Under the pieces are notes generated by a model. It worked only from the letters and a program-made list of their open reading frames with translations, was not told the origin of the DNA and ran no database searches. This document shows, piece by piece, positions 9,867 to 18,853 of a stretch of 18,971 bases of DNA (the stretch's first letter is position 1; the number at the start of each line of letters is the position of its first letter). Location: positions 1-18,971 of the forward strand of contig PDHQ01000499.1 of NCBI GenBank assembly GCA_003339415.1. The letters run 5' to 3'. The stretch comes from Ophiocordyceps camponoti-saundersi (nom. inval.) (lineage: Eukaryota; Ascomycota; Sordariomycetes; Hypocreales; Ophiocordycipitaceae). Position numbers and translations under genes: made by a program.

Positions 9867-12800
9867 CTAAGATTCCCGTAATCTTAAATAACTTAGAACT
9901 AGTAAATACGTTAGTTAACGAAAGCTATGAGAGCTATTCTATAATATACCCGTAGCTAATATAAAACTTACGAATACTAATAGAAAGAATCTTAGCTTAA
10001 TAAGTAAAAGGGGTAGTAATAAGCAGACTAAAAGTATTAAATATCGCCTAGCTCTCGCTTAAGATAAACGGCTTTAGTTAATTAATTATAATATATATAG
10101 TATTAGATCTTAATTTCCCGATTATCCTTAGTAAGCCTTAGCTATAATATATAAAGTTCTACTTAGTCCCTTACGAAGAATAAGTATAATACGGAGATTC
10201 GTAATAATAGGTGCGGGTTACTAATACTCGCTCTTAACTAATAAAGAAGATCTCGAACGCGGTATACCTCTATAGCTTAACTTTCGTCGGAGAAGTAAGG
10301 AGGAGGTAGAAGGAACTACGCTATTAGAAGAAGGACCTTACTAAATACTTAGAGATCCGAGCGGTAAGAGTTAAAAACGTAGAGAAGGCGTTACGAGATA
10401 AGATTCCCTTAATAGATAACTAATTATAAGAACGGATCCCGATAGAATTCTATAATATACTTCCCCTTTTCCGTAAATAAGAAGCGGATAAGTTAAACTT
10501 ATATAAAGAAGGTATAAATTACTATATTCCGCTTAAGAAAAAAGTAAATAGTAGAGAACCTTAAATCCTATTCGGCCCCCTTTATAGTATATTAAGGGAG
10601 GAATTACTTATCCTTAAAAAAATATTATAAGACCTCCTTTAGAAAGGCTTTATCCGACTTAGTAGCTTACCCGCGGGTGCCCTAATCCTCTTCGTAAGGA
10701 AACCCGGGGGAGGATTACGGTTTTATATAGATTTCCGTATACTAAACGCGATTATAGTTCTAGATAGATACCCGCTCCCTTTACTCGGTAATACCCTTCG
10801 GTTATTAGCTAAGTTTTAATAGCTTATAAAGCTAAATATTATATAAGCTTTCTATAAGGTATAGATTGCTAAAGGAGAGGAATAGAAAATAGCGTTTCGG
10901 ACCCGATATAGCCTCTTTAAATAGATAGTTACCCCGTTCGGACTTATAGGGGCTCTTACCACCTTTTAAAGATATATTAATAGTATCCTCTAGCTATATC
11001 TCGATAAGTTTTACTCGGCCTATATTAATAATATTATTATCTACTCTAATAGCACTAAAGAGAACTATTTCCGCAAGGTACGCTTAGTTCTCCGTAAGCT
11101 CTAAGAGTATAGGCTTTATCTAAACCTAGATAAATACGAATTCGTAGTTAAGAAGGTAAAATACTTAAGATTTATAATACTAGTAGGGGTTAGGCTTTAA
11201 GTAAACCTAGAAAAGATTAAGATAATTATTAACTAAGCTACGCTAACTTCCCTTAAGGGCCTTCGCAGATTCCTAAGTTTTGCTAATTTCTACCGACTCT
11301 TTATTACGGATTTTGCTATAGTAGTAAAACTATTAATAAATCTAACGAAGAAAGGGGTAAAATTCGCCTAGGGACCGGATTAGGAATAAGCTTTCTAGGA
11401 AGTTAAGAATCTATTTATAAAAGCCCCTTTACTAGTAGAATAAAACTTCGGGGACCTTATATTTTTAGAGGTAGATATTAGCGCCTATATTATAAGAGGT
11501 TATCTTTACTAGGAACGAGAAGGATAGAAACGACTAGTAGCGTTCTTTTCCGTAAAAATAAACGCAGCTAAACGTAACTATCTAATATATAATAAAGAGA
11601 TATTAGCGATTATTAGATACTTAAAATAGTAGTATACTAAACTACATAGTTATAATAGCTTCGATATTATTACTAATTATAAGAACTTAAAGTATTTTAT
11701 AACTCGCTAGTACCTTTTAGAACGATAAGCCCGTTAGGCTAAGTACCTATTACGATTTAACTTTAAGATCCGTTATTAACTTAGTAAATAAGCCGCGGTC
11801 CTAGACGCTTTTTCCCGTAAGGATTAGGATAAACCCTTAACTACGGAGGAGGAGGACGCCCGCTTTATATAGATAATTCCCGAAAAAGCCCTATAATTTT
11901 ACTTATAGGCGATAGTAATTAATATTTCTAGGGACCTTACTAATATCCTAGAGAAAGAGGAAGGCGAAGATAGATAATAAAATATAGGTATAGCTACGGA
12001 AAAGGCTATAAATCTACGGGATAATATTCTACTAAAAACTTAAGTCTTTTCCGATAATAAGCTTTAGAAACTTTAAAATAGGACGATATTATAAGACTTA
12101 GTCTTCTAAGAAGTATATTAAGCTATAGTAAGAGGAGACTACTTACTATCTCTAAAGTTATAACTTAAAGTTTAAATTATAGATTACTATATTAACGCTA
12201 AAAGAAGACTACGTTTCCGTAATAAGCTTTAGGTCCCGGGAGCCCCGGTTACTATAATAAAGGACTCTAAGAAAGTACTAGCCTCCCCGCTTAATATATT
12301 ACGGAATTATCTTATCTAAATAATCTATAACTCGGCCTTAGTTAGTTACTTTAAAAAGGAAGGCATAGTAGCCCTTATAACCCGCGACTTTTTCTAGCCG
12401 CTTTAATAATAATACGTTCGTTAATTTTTTAGGAATTACGATACCTATAATAAGACTAAGGCCTAGAAATAATATCGGGCCACTCTTTTTAAGTTATTAC
12501 TTACTCTAAATTAATTTTACCGATATATATAAATAGATTTTATAACGGACTTCCCGCTTATAGAACGCGGAAATAGGCACTTATAGGTAATTAAAAACCG
12601 CCTTAGTAAAGAGATCCTACTTAAGCCGATACCCTTAATAAACGCTCCGCTCTATATAGAGCAGTTTCTTTAGTATTTTATATAGTTTTATTAGTAGCTA
12701 AGTATTATCGTAAGTAATAGAGGAACTAACTAAACGAGCGAATTTTAAAGCTATCTTTACTAACTTTACGGGATTAATTAAATACTTAATATAGCCTATT

Positions 12801-13675
12801 ATCTATAAACCGACAGAGGATACGAGAGGGTTAACTAAGATATATAAGCTTACCTCTAAGCGGTAGTTTCTTATAATTAGAATAACTAGGATAAATAGCT
12901 TCCCGTAGCCTAGCTTATACTAAATAATAAAGTTTACTTAGCTATAAGAATAACGCTATTCTTCGTAACTTATAAGTTTTAAGCTCTAATAATAATATTA
13001 TTAAACCCGGATACTTTATAATTATTAATAAGGAATCCTAAGGGCTAGGCTAAGGAATTCGTAAGATAATTATAATAAGTAATAGACTTATATTAGGCTG
13101 CCGATACTTTATCCTTATAAACCTAGGAGTTCTAAGCTAATAAGAATCGATAAGCGGCCGAGCGCTTTAAAGTTAGCGATAAAGTTTAGCTTAATCTACG
13201 TAATTTCCCTAGCGTAAGGCTTAAGAAGAAGCTTAATTAGAAGAACGCTAAGTTTACGGTAGCGCGGGTTATTAACCCTTCCCTTATTAAACTTACGGGA
13301 TTGCTAATAAGAGCTTATAATCGCTTTAGTATAGACTTACTTAAGAGGGCAGCTTTAGACCCCTTGCTTAGATAAGAAGTTACTAATTTATAGCTACCTA
13401 TAATACTAATCGACGGAGAGGAAGAATAGGAAGTTAAAAAGATAGCCTTAGCTAGATAGAAGAAAGTAAGCAGAGGCAGGAGACGGGAGGTCTTCGTTAA
13501 ATAGAAGGGTTATTAAGACCCGATATAGGAACCTTTAGTAGAACTTAAAGGCACTACTACCCTTAATCGCTTTAAGGCTTTATACGGACTAGCTATATAT
13601 AACGATAGGCAGGTTATTAGGAAACGCACGGCAAAACGGCTAGCGGAGAATTTATATTAAAAAGCGCACTCTTAG
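9830..13675 (+). pseudogene. Element B pol: protease, RT, RNase H, integrase, chromodomain
   Basis: Frame 2 holds from before the protease to 13675 without a detected indel. The protease site at 9911 reads LVNESYESYSII; its Asp codon is now AAC at 9917. RT has [17 protein letters not shown], a Gly-rich loop and YIDFR, with Asp 10730 kept. The catalytic YIDD is YINN at 11021-11032. RNase H keeps Asp 11474 and Glu in NKEILAI but has TNYKN for TDHKN at 11672. The integrase HHCC (12326-12448) is all Tyr. In the DDE core the first Asp (12536) and the Glu (12824) are kept, and the second Asp is AAT at 12716. The chromodomain is at about 13415-13590 with EVKKI, FVK-stop-KGY and stop-EP; each stop sits on a conserved Trp. 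The end is the TAA at 13658 or the TAG at 13673. Confidence 0.93.
13415..13590 (+). other. Element B integrase C-terminal chromodomain
   Basis: The reading EE-stop-EVKKI...EVFVK-stop-KGY-stop-DP-I-stop-EPL fits the chromodomain pattern WEVEKI...YLVKWKGYxxxxxTWEPxxxL. Stops replace the Trp codons (TGG to TAG) that form the aromatic cage. Chromodomains in this position define chromoviruses and are known to guide integration to histone H3K9-methylated chromatin. That explains the nesting in other repeats as a preference, not as proof. Confidence 0.85.
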
Positions 13676-13684
13676 GCGCGAAAA

Positions 13685-13699
13685 CCCCCCCCCCCCCCC
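13685..13699. repeat. Homopolymer of 15 C
   Basis: A run of 15 cytosines follows the end of element B pol by 9 bases, preceded by AAAA. CpC is not a preferred RIP context, which may be why it survives. Its length in the assembly may be inaccurate. Confidence 0.95.
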
Positions 13700-14476
13700 T
13701 TACGATATTTAGCGGCGCTGCCTTTTCGCAGATAACGACTCCTTAGCCGGGTAATAGCGGCGGCGCGATAGCGTCGGGGTTATTAGTTTAGCGGCGGCGG
13801 CGACGGGTGCGGCGGCGGCGGTAGTAGCAGCGTTACGCTTTAGAGTAATAACCTTTTCCTCTAATATTAAAATATTAGCTAACCCCCCGGAGCCCGAAGG
13901 CCTATAAGGGGGGGCGATATTAAGGATAGTATTAATATACTCCCTAAAGAAAGAAATTAGCTTTCCGCGTTCGGCACTACAAGATTAGGGAAACTAACTA
14001 TATAATAAAGGGAGTATCGCTATATATAAGCTTAAGCTTAGCTAATATTATTAAGGCCTAAGTAATAGTAATTAACGCTTAAAGAATATTATCCGCCCTT
14101 ATTATTACCTTAGGCGGCTATTTAGTCTTAGCGGTAATATACTACGCTATATAAGCTAGAACTAAGAGCCGGGGGGCAGGCGTATAAGTCCGGTATAAAG
14201 GCACGTATTCTATATAAGATATATAGGGTTTCTACTTCCCCGCACGCCTTAGCGTCGCGGCCTAATTATAATACTTATAACCTTATTCTATATAACGAAA
14301 GTATAAAGGCTCCCGAAGGGCCCCTTTATTATAACTATCTTCGTCCTCGTCCTCGTTATTATCTTTTTTATTAACGGGGTCGGCGGCAGGGGCGGGAGGA
14401 GGAGAGGGAGCAGGGGCGAGGGCGGGGGCGGGAGTCTTAGCCTAAGACTTCTTCCGCGAGGCAGGCTACGAAAAAC

Positions 14477-14538
14477 CTAATATTAGCGAACGCTTATTAT
14501 AGATAAATCGCCCTCCTAAACGCGGGATAAGGATTTAC
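14477..14538 (-). other. Candidate intron 2 of the antisense gene
   Basis: On the minus strand the donor is GTAAAT after G, the branch-like sequence is CGCTAAT, and the acceptor is ATTAG. It is 62 nt. The length is not a multiple of three. Its removal joins exon 2 (KLPA, Ser run, YY) to the frame carrying the Ala/Pro linker, the acidic run and LYFRYIEQG, which looks more protein-like than the unspliced frame. Confidence 0.55.
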
Positions 14539-14671
14539 CGTAGTAGGAGGAGGAGGAGGAGAAAGGGAGAGCCGGCGAGGGGCCCTAGGCCGGGAGCTTC
14601 TCTATATAGCAGCCTAAGAAATACCCGATAACGTTAGCAGCGCATTTCGCTACGATAAGTAAGTTACCCTC

Positions 14672-14734
14672 CTAAATATAGGATCGATAAGTCTTATATA
14701 GTAAGCTGCTAAGTAAAAAGAGGAAAAGACTTAC
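14672..14734 (-). other. Candidate intron 1 of the antisense gene
   Basis: On the minus strand AAG is followed by GTAAGT, a perfect fungal donor. The candidate ends at TAG after ATATT, and GCTTAC is a possible branch site. It is 63 nt, a typical fungal size. Because 63 is divisible by three and the only stop inside is the terminal TAG, the region could also be read through as coding. Splicing is plausible but not proven. Confidence 0.5.
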
Positions 14735-15338
14735 CTTAGGAGACGGAGGAGGAGGAGGCTTAGAGCGACGATAACCCCCCTAAGTCGGCTTACGGCTATA
14801 ACGATCTTCGAACTAAGTATTAAAAGCTAGGAAATCCTCCTCTAAACTAAGGCCCCTATTATCGCCCGCGATATTATCGTCGCTATTATTATCGCTATCG
14901 TTATCGCCGTTACCGTTATCGTTATCGCCCTTATTATTTAAGTCGTTCTCGTCTTCGTCTTCTTCGACCTAGATAACTTTATTAGTAGCAGTATTAGCAG
15001 TAGCGGTAGTAGTAAAGTTAACGATAGCGGAGGCGGCGGCGGCGAGGTTCTAGAGATAACTATTATATTCGCTAGGCTAAGATATCCCTATAAGCAGGAA
15101 AATATTAGCACGGTTAAACTCGTAGAATAGGCAGCGGATTCCCTTACTAATAATAGTAATAATAGTAGTATTAATAATAATAACGATAGGGCTATAGAAG
15201 GAAGAAGGGAAGGAATAAAAGATTTAATAAGCAGGCACTATAAAAGCTATAGAAAAGTGGGGCGGACTAAGTAACTTAGCGGAAAATTTTTTACCTAACC
15301 TTACCGTATACTATATAACAGATCCTATACTTACGGGT

Positions 15339-15349
15339 AAGGGGAGGGA
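15339..15349 (+). promoter_or_regulatory. Polypurine tract of element B
   Basis: AAGGGGAGGGA lies five bases before the 3' LTR start at 15355. This is the expected place and composition for the primer of plus-strand DNA synthesis. Confidence 0.75.
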
Positions 15350-15354
15350 CCTTA

Positions 15355-15654
15355 TATTAAGGTCTAGCCCTTATATCGTATTCGGGTTATTAACCTAAAT
15401 GTTAGACTTACGAATTAGCCTCGCGATTAAATAATAAGGCTGCCGCTATCCGGCCTAGAGGCCCGCAGCGGAAGGATTAGAAGGAACGGAACGGAAAGGA
15501 TAGTTAAACAGGGAGGCAAACGGGCTCTAAAGGAAAGAGCGGTATATATAGCTATTTAGCACGCTAGAGTATAGCTTCCTTAGAAGCTCGTTATACGTGA
15601 TTATTATTACTTATAGCCTAGTAAATAAGTATCCCTTTAACTAGTCCCTTAATA
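15355..15654 (+). repeat. 3' LTR of element B
   Basis: It is 300 bp and gap-free against 8016-8315, with transitions only. It begins TATTAAGG and ends CCTTAATA and is flanked on the right by the ATAAC target copy. The TATATATA word is at 15543-15550. Confidence 0.95.
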
Positions 15655-15659
15655 ATAAC
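15655..15659. repeat. Target-site duplication of element B, right copy (ATAAC)
   Basis: It is identical to 8011-8015. The integrase reading of element A resumes from here. Confidence 0.93.
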
Positions 15660-16725
15660 TTTAGGAAAATATAATTATAAATTTTATAATTAAATTACCC
15701 TTATTAGTAAACCTTATAACTAATATAAAATATAATTCTATCTTAGTTATAACTAATAAATTAACTAAATATAGCTATTTTATACTTATAATAAAAGCTT
15801 TATTTATTAAAAAATTAAGCTATTTATTTTTAAAAATAATAATAGTAAATAAAAGCTTACTTAAAGTTATTATAAGTAATAGAAACTTTAAATTTAATTT
15901 TAAATTCTAAACTAGCTTTATATTTAAGCTAAAAACTAAGTATAAATTAAATATTACTTTTTATTTAGAAACTAATAAGGCTATAAAACGCTTAAATTAA
16001 ACTTTAAAATAATATTTTAAAGCTTATATTACTTATAAATAAGATAATTAAGTAATAAACTTATTTATAGCTTAATTAGCTTATAATACTACTAAATTAG
16101 AATTTATTAAAATAACGCTTATTATAATAAATTATAAATTTAATTTAAAAGCTTATAAATTAAAACTATTAAATAAAATTAATAATAAAAAAACTATTTT
16201 AAATATTAAATAGCTTAGATTTTTATATTTTTATATAAAATTAAAATTAAATTTTATAGCTAAAAGAATAAATTATTATTATAATAAAAAATATAAAAAA
16301 GAACTTTTATTTAATAAAAATAATAAGGTTTATTTATTAAAGAAAAATATAAAAATAAAATAGCTTAATTAGTTTTTAGAATTTAAAAAATTAGAACTTT
16401 TCCTTATAAAAGAAAAGCTAAATAACCTTAATTATAAGCTTAAACTTCTTAAAAAAATATTTATTTATTTAGTATTTTATATTTCCTTACTAAAAAAAGT
16501 ACTTAAAAATGCTAAATTAAAAGAAAATATTAAAATTATAATATTAAAAAAAGAATATAAACTTAAAGCTATTATAAATAAAAAAATAGAAAAAAGTATA
16601 ATATATTATAATAAAATAAAAAAGATACCTTTTTAAAGAAAATACTTAGAAACCTGCTAAGCACTTAACTAAGGTATTTAAACTTATTAAAAAATTTAAT
16701 AAAAATAAAGAAAAATACTTTTAAT
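15660..16725 (+). pseudogene. Element A pol, second part: integrase core and chromodomain
   Basis: Continuing from 8015, the integrase reads L-stop-ENIIINFIIKLPLL, which fits PWENISMDFI with Trp as TAG and the first catalytic Asp as AAT at 15680. SILVITNKLTKYSYFI follows. The second Asp is AAT at 15878 (ISNRN). The Glu position is AAA at 15986 (AIKRLN-stop-T), so all three catalytic acids are lost. AQLAYNTTKLEF continues the core. A chromodomain begins at 16553 (EYKLKAIINKKIEK). The frame shifts from 2 to 3 in the A-rich run at about 16585-16595, then IIIK-stop-KRY and KENT-stop-KPAKHL follow. The stops at 16617 and 16647 are the conserved Trp positions. Confidence 0.87.
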
Positions 16726-17650
16726 AAGAAGTTTTTAAAATTAAAAACTTTAAAAAAGGGAACGTTATAAATAATATAAAAATAGGAACCTTATATAAAT
16801 TTAATTAATTATTTTTACCTTATTAAGTTTTTTTAAAATACTCTTTCTTTTCTTATAAGAATAAAAATAACTAATTAACTAACTAATTATTATTTATACT
16901 TTATATTATTCTTTTATAATAAAGTTTATAAAGTTATAAACTATAAAAAGGGGAACGTATAATAATTTAAAATATAAATATTAGTTAAAAGTATTATTTT
17001 TATTATATAAATAGTATTTATTATATAAATAACTTAATAATATAATTTATATAATAAAGTAAAAATACTAATATTTAATATTTAAATTATAGCTAAACTT
17101 TAAAAAGTTAAACTTTAGATAATAAGATAAGATAATAAAGATAAGAATAATAAATAAAATTCTTAAAATAAGAAAAATAGTTAAAAATAGTTAAAAATAA
17201 AAAGAAATATTAATTATTATAAATAAAAAATTATTTATTATAATTTATTATTAACTTAAAAGCTAATAAAATATAATAAAATAAAATAAAGTTATTTTAC
17301 TTATTAAGGGATATAGTAAATTTAAAATTAAAATTTAATTTTAAAATAAGAATTTAATTTTAAAGTAAAAAAAATATAATAAAAGTAAATAGAATAAAAT
17401 AAAACTATTTTATTCGCTAGTATATTTATAATATAAAGCTTTTATAATATTTTATAGCTTTCTAGCTAGCTTATATAATTAGATAGTTTCTTAAAAAAAG
17501 AAAATTATAAAAAAAAGGCTTCCTTTCCTTAAAAAGTCTTTTCTTTCCTTTTTTTTTAAGCTTTTAATTTAAATAATTTATACCTTAAAAGCTTACTTTT
17601 TATAACCTTCTATTACCTTATAAGATATTCCTATTTAGGAAGTTTTTACT
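16726..17650 (+). other. 3' untranslated stretch of element A, no gene seen
   Basis: This is about 0.9 kb of very AT-rich sequence between the chromodomain end and the candidate 3' LTR. Two related purine-rich words occur, aaaaaagggaacgttataa at about 16753 and aaaaaggggaacgtataat at about 16945. Either could be a polypurine tract, which would place the LTR start near 16957 and make the LTR about 850 bp. The upstream copy does not support that length, except for a weak AT-rich similarity between 2607-2655 and 17028-17075. Confidence 0.45.
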
Positions 17651-17809
17651 TATTTATACTTTATAAATTTCTTATTTTAGCTACTTACTACTTAGTTAAA
17701 GTAAATAAAGCCCTTTATTTTCTTATTACCTCTTTTCTCTCTTTATTTTTAAAAGCTTAGATTAAGGGCTATAAGTAAGATTAGGTAATTATAAGTATAA
17801 TTTATAATA
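17651..17809 (+). repeat. Candidate 3' LTR of element A
   Basis: This is the direct partner of 2745-2903: same length, no gaps, transitions only. It begins TATTTATAC and ends ATAATA. This copy keeps more G and C than the upstream copy at several positions, for example ttagattaagggct against ttaaattaaaagct. No clear purine tract lies just upstream. Confidence 0.5.
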
Positions 17810-18800
17810 ATTATTCCTTTTCTTATTATCTTACTTCCGCGCGTTAATATTTACTTAATAGTTTATAATTTAAGTAGCTTACTTATTTTATTATTACTTA
17901 AGAATTTATTATTATTATTCCTCTTACTATTAAAAAAATATTTTATATTATAAAGTAAAAAAGTTAAAGCTAATAATAAAAGCGCCTTATTATTATTATT
18001 ATTCTTATTAATATTATATTATTATTAAGAATATATTATAAGTTAAGATATATAAAGTAAGTATAGTAATTATATTACTAAAAGTAAAGATAAGCGTAAA
18101 AGATTATTATTACTTAAGCGTAAAAGGGGCGTAAAGCTTAGTTACTAAGCGTAATATAATATAAGTAATAGCTAATATAATTTATAAGTAATTAATATAA
18201 GTAAGAAACTTTAGCGTAAACTAAGCGCGTTAGCTAAATACTTTTTTAGTATAAGAGTAAGTAAGTAAAATAATAGCTTATTTTTCCTTAACTATTATTT
18301 ATAAGTTATAAATAGCTTATTATAAGCGTATATTTATAATAAAAAGGTATTTTTCTTAAAAGTATTATTTTCGCCGCTACTTATACGCCTTATAAGCTAT
18401 CTTATAACTATGTTAATAATTAATATTATAGCTATTATAAAAGTTTTAAATATAAAAAGTATGTAAATATTTTATTTTTTATAATATAATAATATTTTTA
18501 TTATTTAAATCCCTTTTTATAGCGTAGCTACTTATTATATAAAGTAGTAACTATAGCTAATTAGATAATATATTAAAGTAATAAAATAATAACTTAATAA
18601 ATATAAAAAGCTTAAAAAATAATAATAATAAGAAAAAAAAATAAATAATTATAAAAAGCTTAAATAATAATAATAATAAAAAAAAGTATTATAAGAATAT
18701 AATAATAAAGTAATAAAATATAAAGCTTAGAGAAATATTTACTTAATAAAGAAAAATAATATAATTAGCTTAAGAAGAAAAATAAAAAAAAAGGAAGAAA
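17810..18800. other. AT-rich flank of element A, no gene recognised
   Basis: I could not identify a protein in either strand. A GCGTAA word occurs five times within 18094-18219. TAA-type simple repeats are at 18603-18690. A few CpG-containing islands (ccgcgcg near 17836, gccgctac near 18373) stand out from the A/T background and suggest an old, heavily mutated repeat. Nothing shows its class. Confidence 0.5.
18603..18686. repeat. Two 48-bp-spaced copies of an AAGCTTAA-(TAA)n unit
   Basis: ATAAAAAGCTTAAA followed by a TAA run and an A run begins at 18603 and again at 18651. The copies differ by small changes in the TAA run. This looks like local slippage. Confidence 0.75.
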
Positions 18801-18806
18801 AATTTT

Positions 18807-18844
18807 CTATATAAGGGGTATTTTAACTTATACCTTATATATAG
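18807..18844. repeat. Inverted repeat, potential hairpin
   Basis: ctatataaggggta (18807-18820) and tataccttatatatag (18829-18844) are inverted with small mismatches around an 8-base loop. It directly precedes the TTAGTTAG repeats. It may be part of a transposon end. No terminator role is claimed. Confidence 0.6.
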
Positions 18845-18853
18845 GGTTTAAAA

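Larger units (their letters stand above)
13932..15238 (-). pseudogene. Antisense gene-like frame in element B, unknown family, probably spliced
   Basis: I do not recognise this protein. The best model is complement(join(13932..14476,14539..14671,14735..15238)), about 394 codons, interrupted only by TAA/TAG. Exon 1 reads IRCLFYEFNRANIFLLIGI, NLAAAASAIVNFTTTATAN, then an acidic VEEDEDEND and Asp/Asn/Gly/Ser tract, EEDFLAFNT-stop-FEDRYSRKPT and a Pro run. Exon 2 reads GNLLIVAKCAANVIGYFLG, PSPALPFSSSSSYYG. Exon 3 has an Ala/Pro linker, a second acidic run NNEDEDEDSYN, GALREPLYFRYIEQGYKYY, AGKQKPYISYIEYVPLYRTY and a hydrophobic helical end. Several Tyr in exon 3 may be former Cys, which would give a CxxC-type metal-binding region. 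It lies between pol and the 3' LTR on the opposite strand. The start (GTG at 15238) and the stop are uncertain. It could be a captured host gene, an accessory antisense ORF, or a later insertion. Confidence 0.6.
8016..15654 (+). mobile_element. Element B: Ty3/Gypsy chromovirus, dead, nested in element A
   Basis: This 7639-bp element has two 300-bp LTRs, a 5-bp target duplication, gag, pol with a C-terminal chromodomain, an antisense gene-like region and a purine tract before the 3' LTR. The LTR ends TATTAA(A/G)G...CCTTAATA are RIP-changed versions of the inverted pair TGTTAAGG...CCTTAACA. It is much less AT-rich than element A and keeps many CpG sites, but CpA and TpG are rare. All enzymes carry multiple stops, so it cannot transpose by itself. 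Its insertion point is in the integrase gene of element A. Confidence 0.95.
2745..17809 (+). mobile_element. Element A: Ty3/Gypsy chromovirus, dead, interrupted by element B
   Basis: Gag, protease, RT, RNase H, integrase and chromodomain occur in Ty3/Gypsy order on the plus strand. The internal part is split by element B at 8016-15654. Candidate LTRs are the 159-bp direct repeats at 2745-2903 and 17651-17809. With those ends, and without B and one target-site copy, the element is 7421 bp, a usual length for the group. I found no matching target duplication outside these LTRs and no convincing primer-binding site, so the outer ends are less certain than the coding assignment. The sequence is extremely AT-rich, and remaining G and C mostly sit in AGCT, AAG or CTT contexts. 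Confidence 0.75.

Noticed and set aside
13700..15300. Plus-strand coding in the GC-rich part, from Gly/Ala-type repeats (ggcggc, ggagga)
   Set aside because: The plus frames give no ordered protein. On the minus strand the same repeats become Pro, Ser and acidic tracts within a long protein-like frame.
485..16725. A genetic code in which TAA and TAG encode Gln
   Set aside because: The stops also stand at conserved Trp positions (chromodomain, integrase DFFWP, LWH), and Cys/His to Tyr and Asp to Asn changes occur together with them. RIP explains all of these.
2600..17060. Inverted similarity between about 2600-2660 and 16980-17060
   Set aside because: Matches are short and made of A/T only. 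They can be aligned in both orientations, so they are probably compositional.
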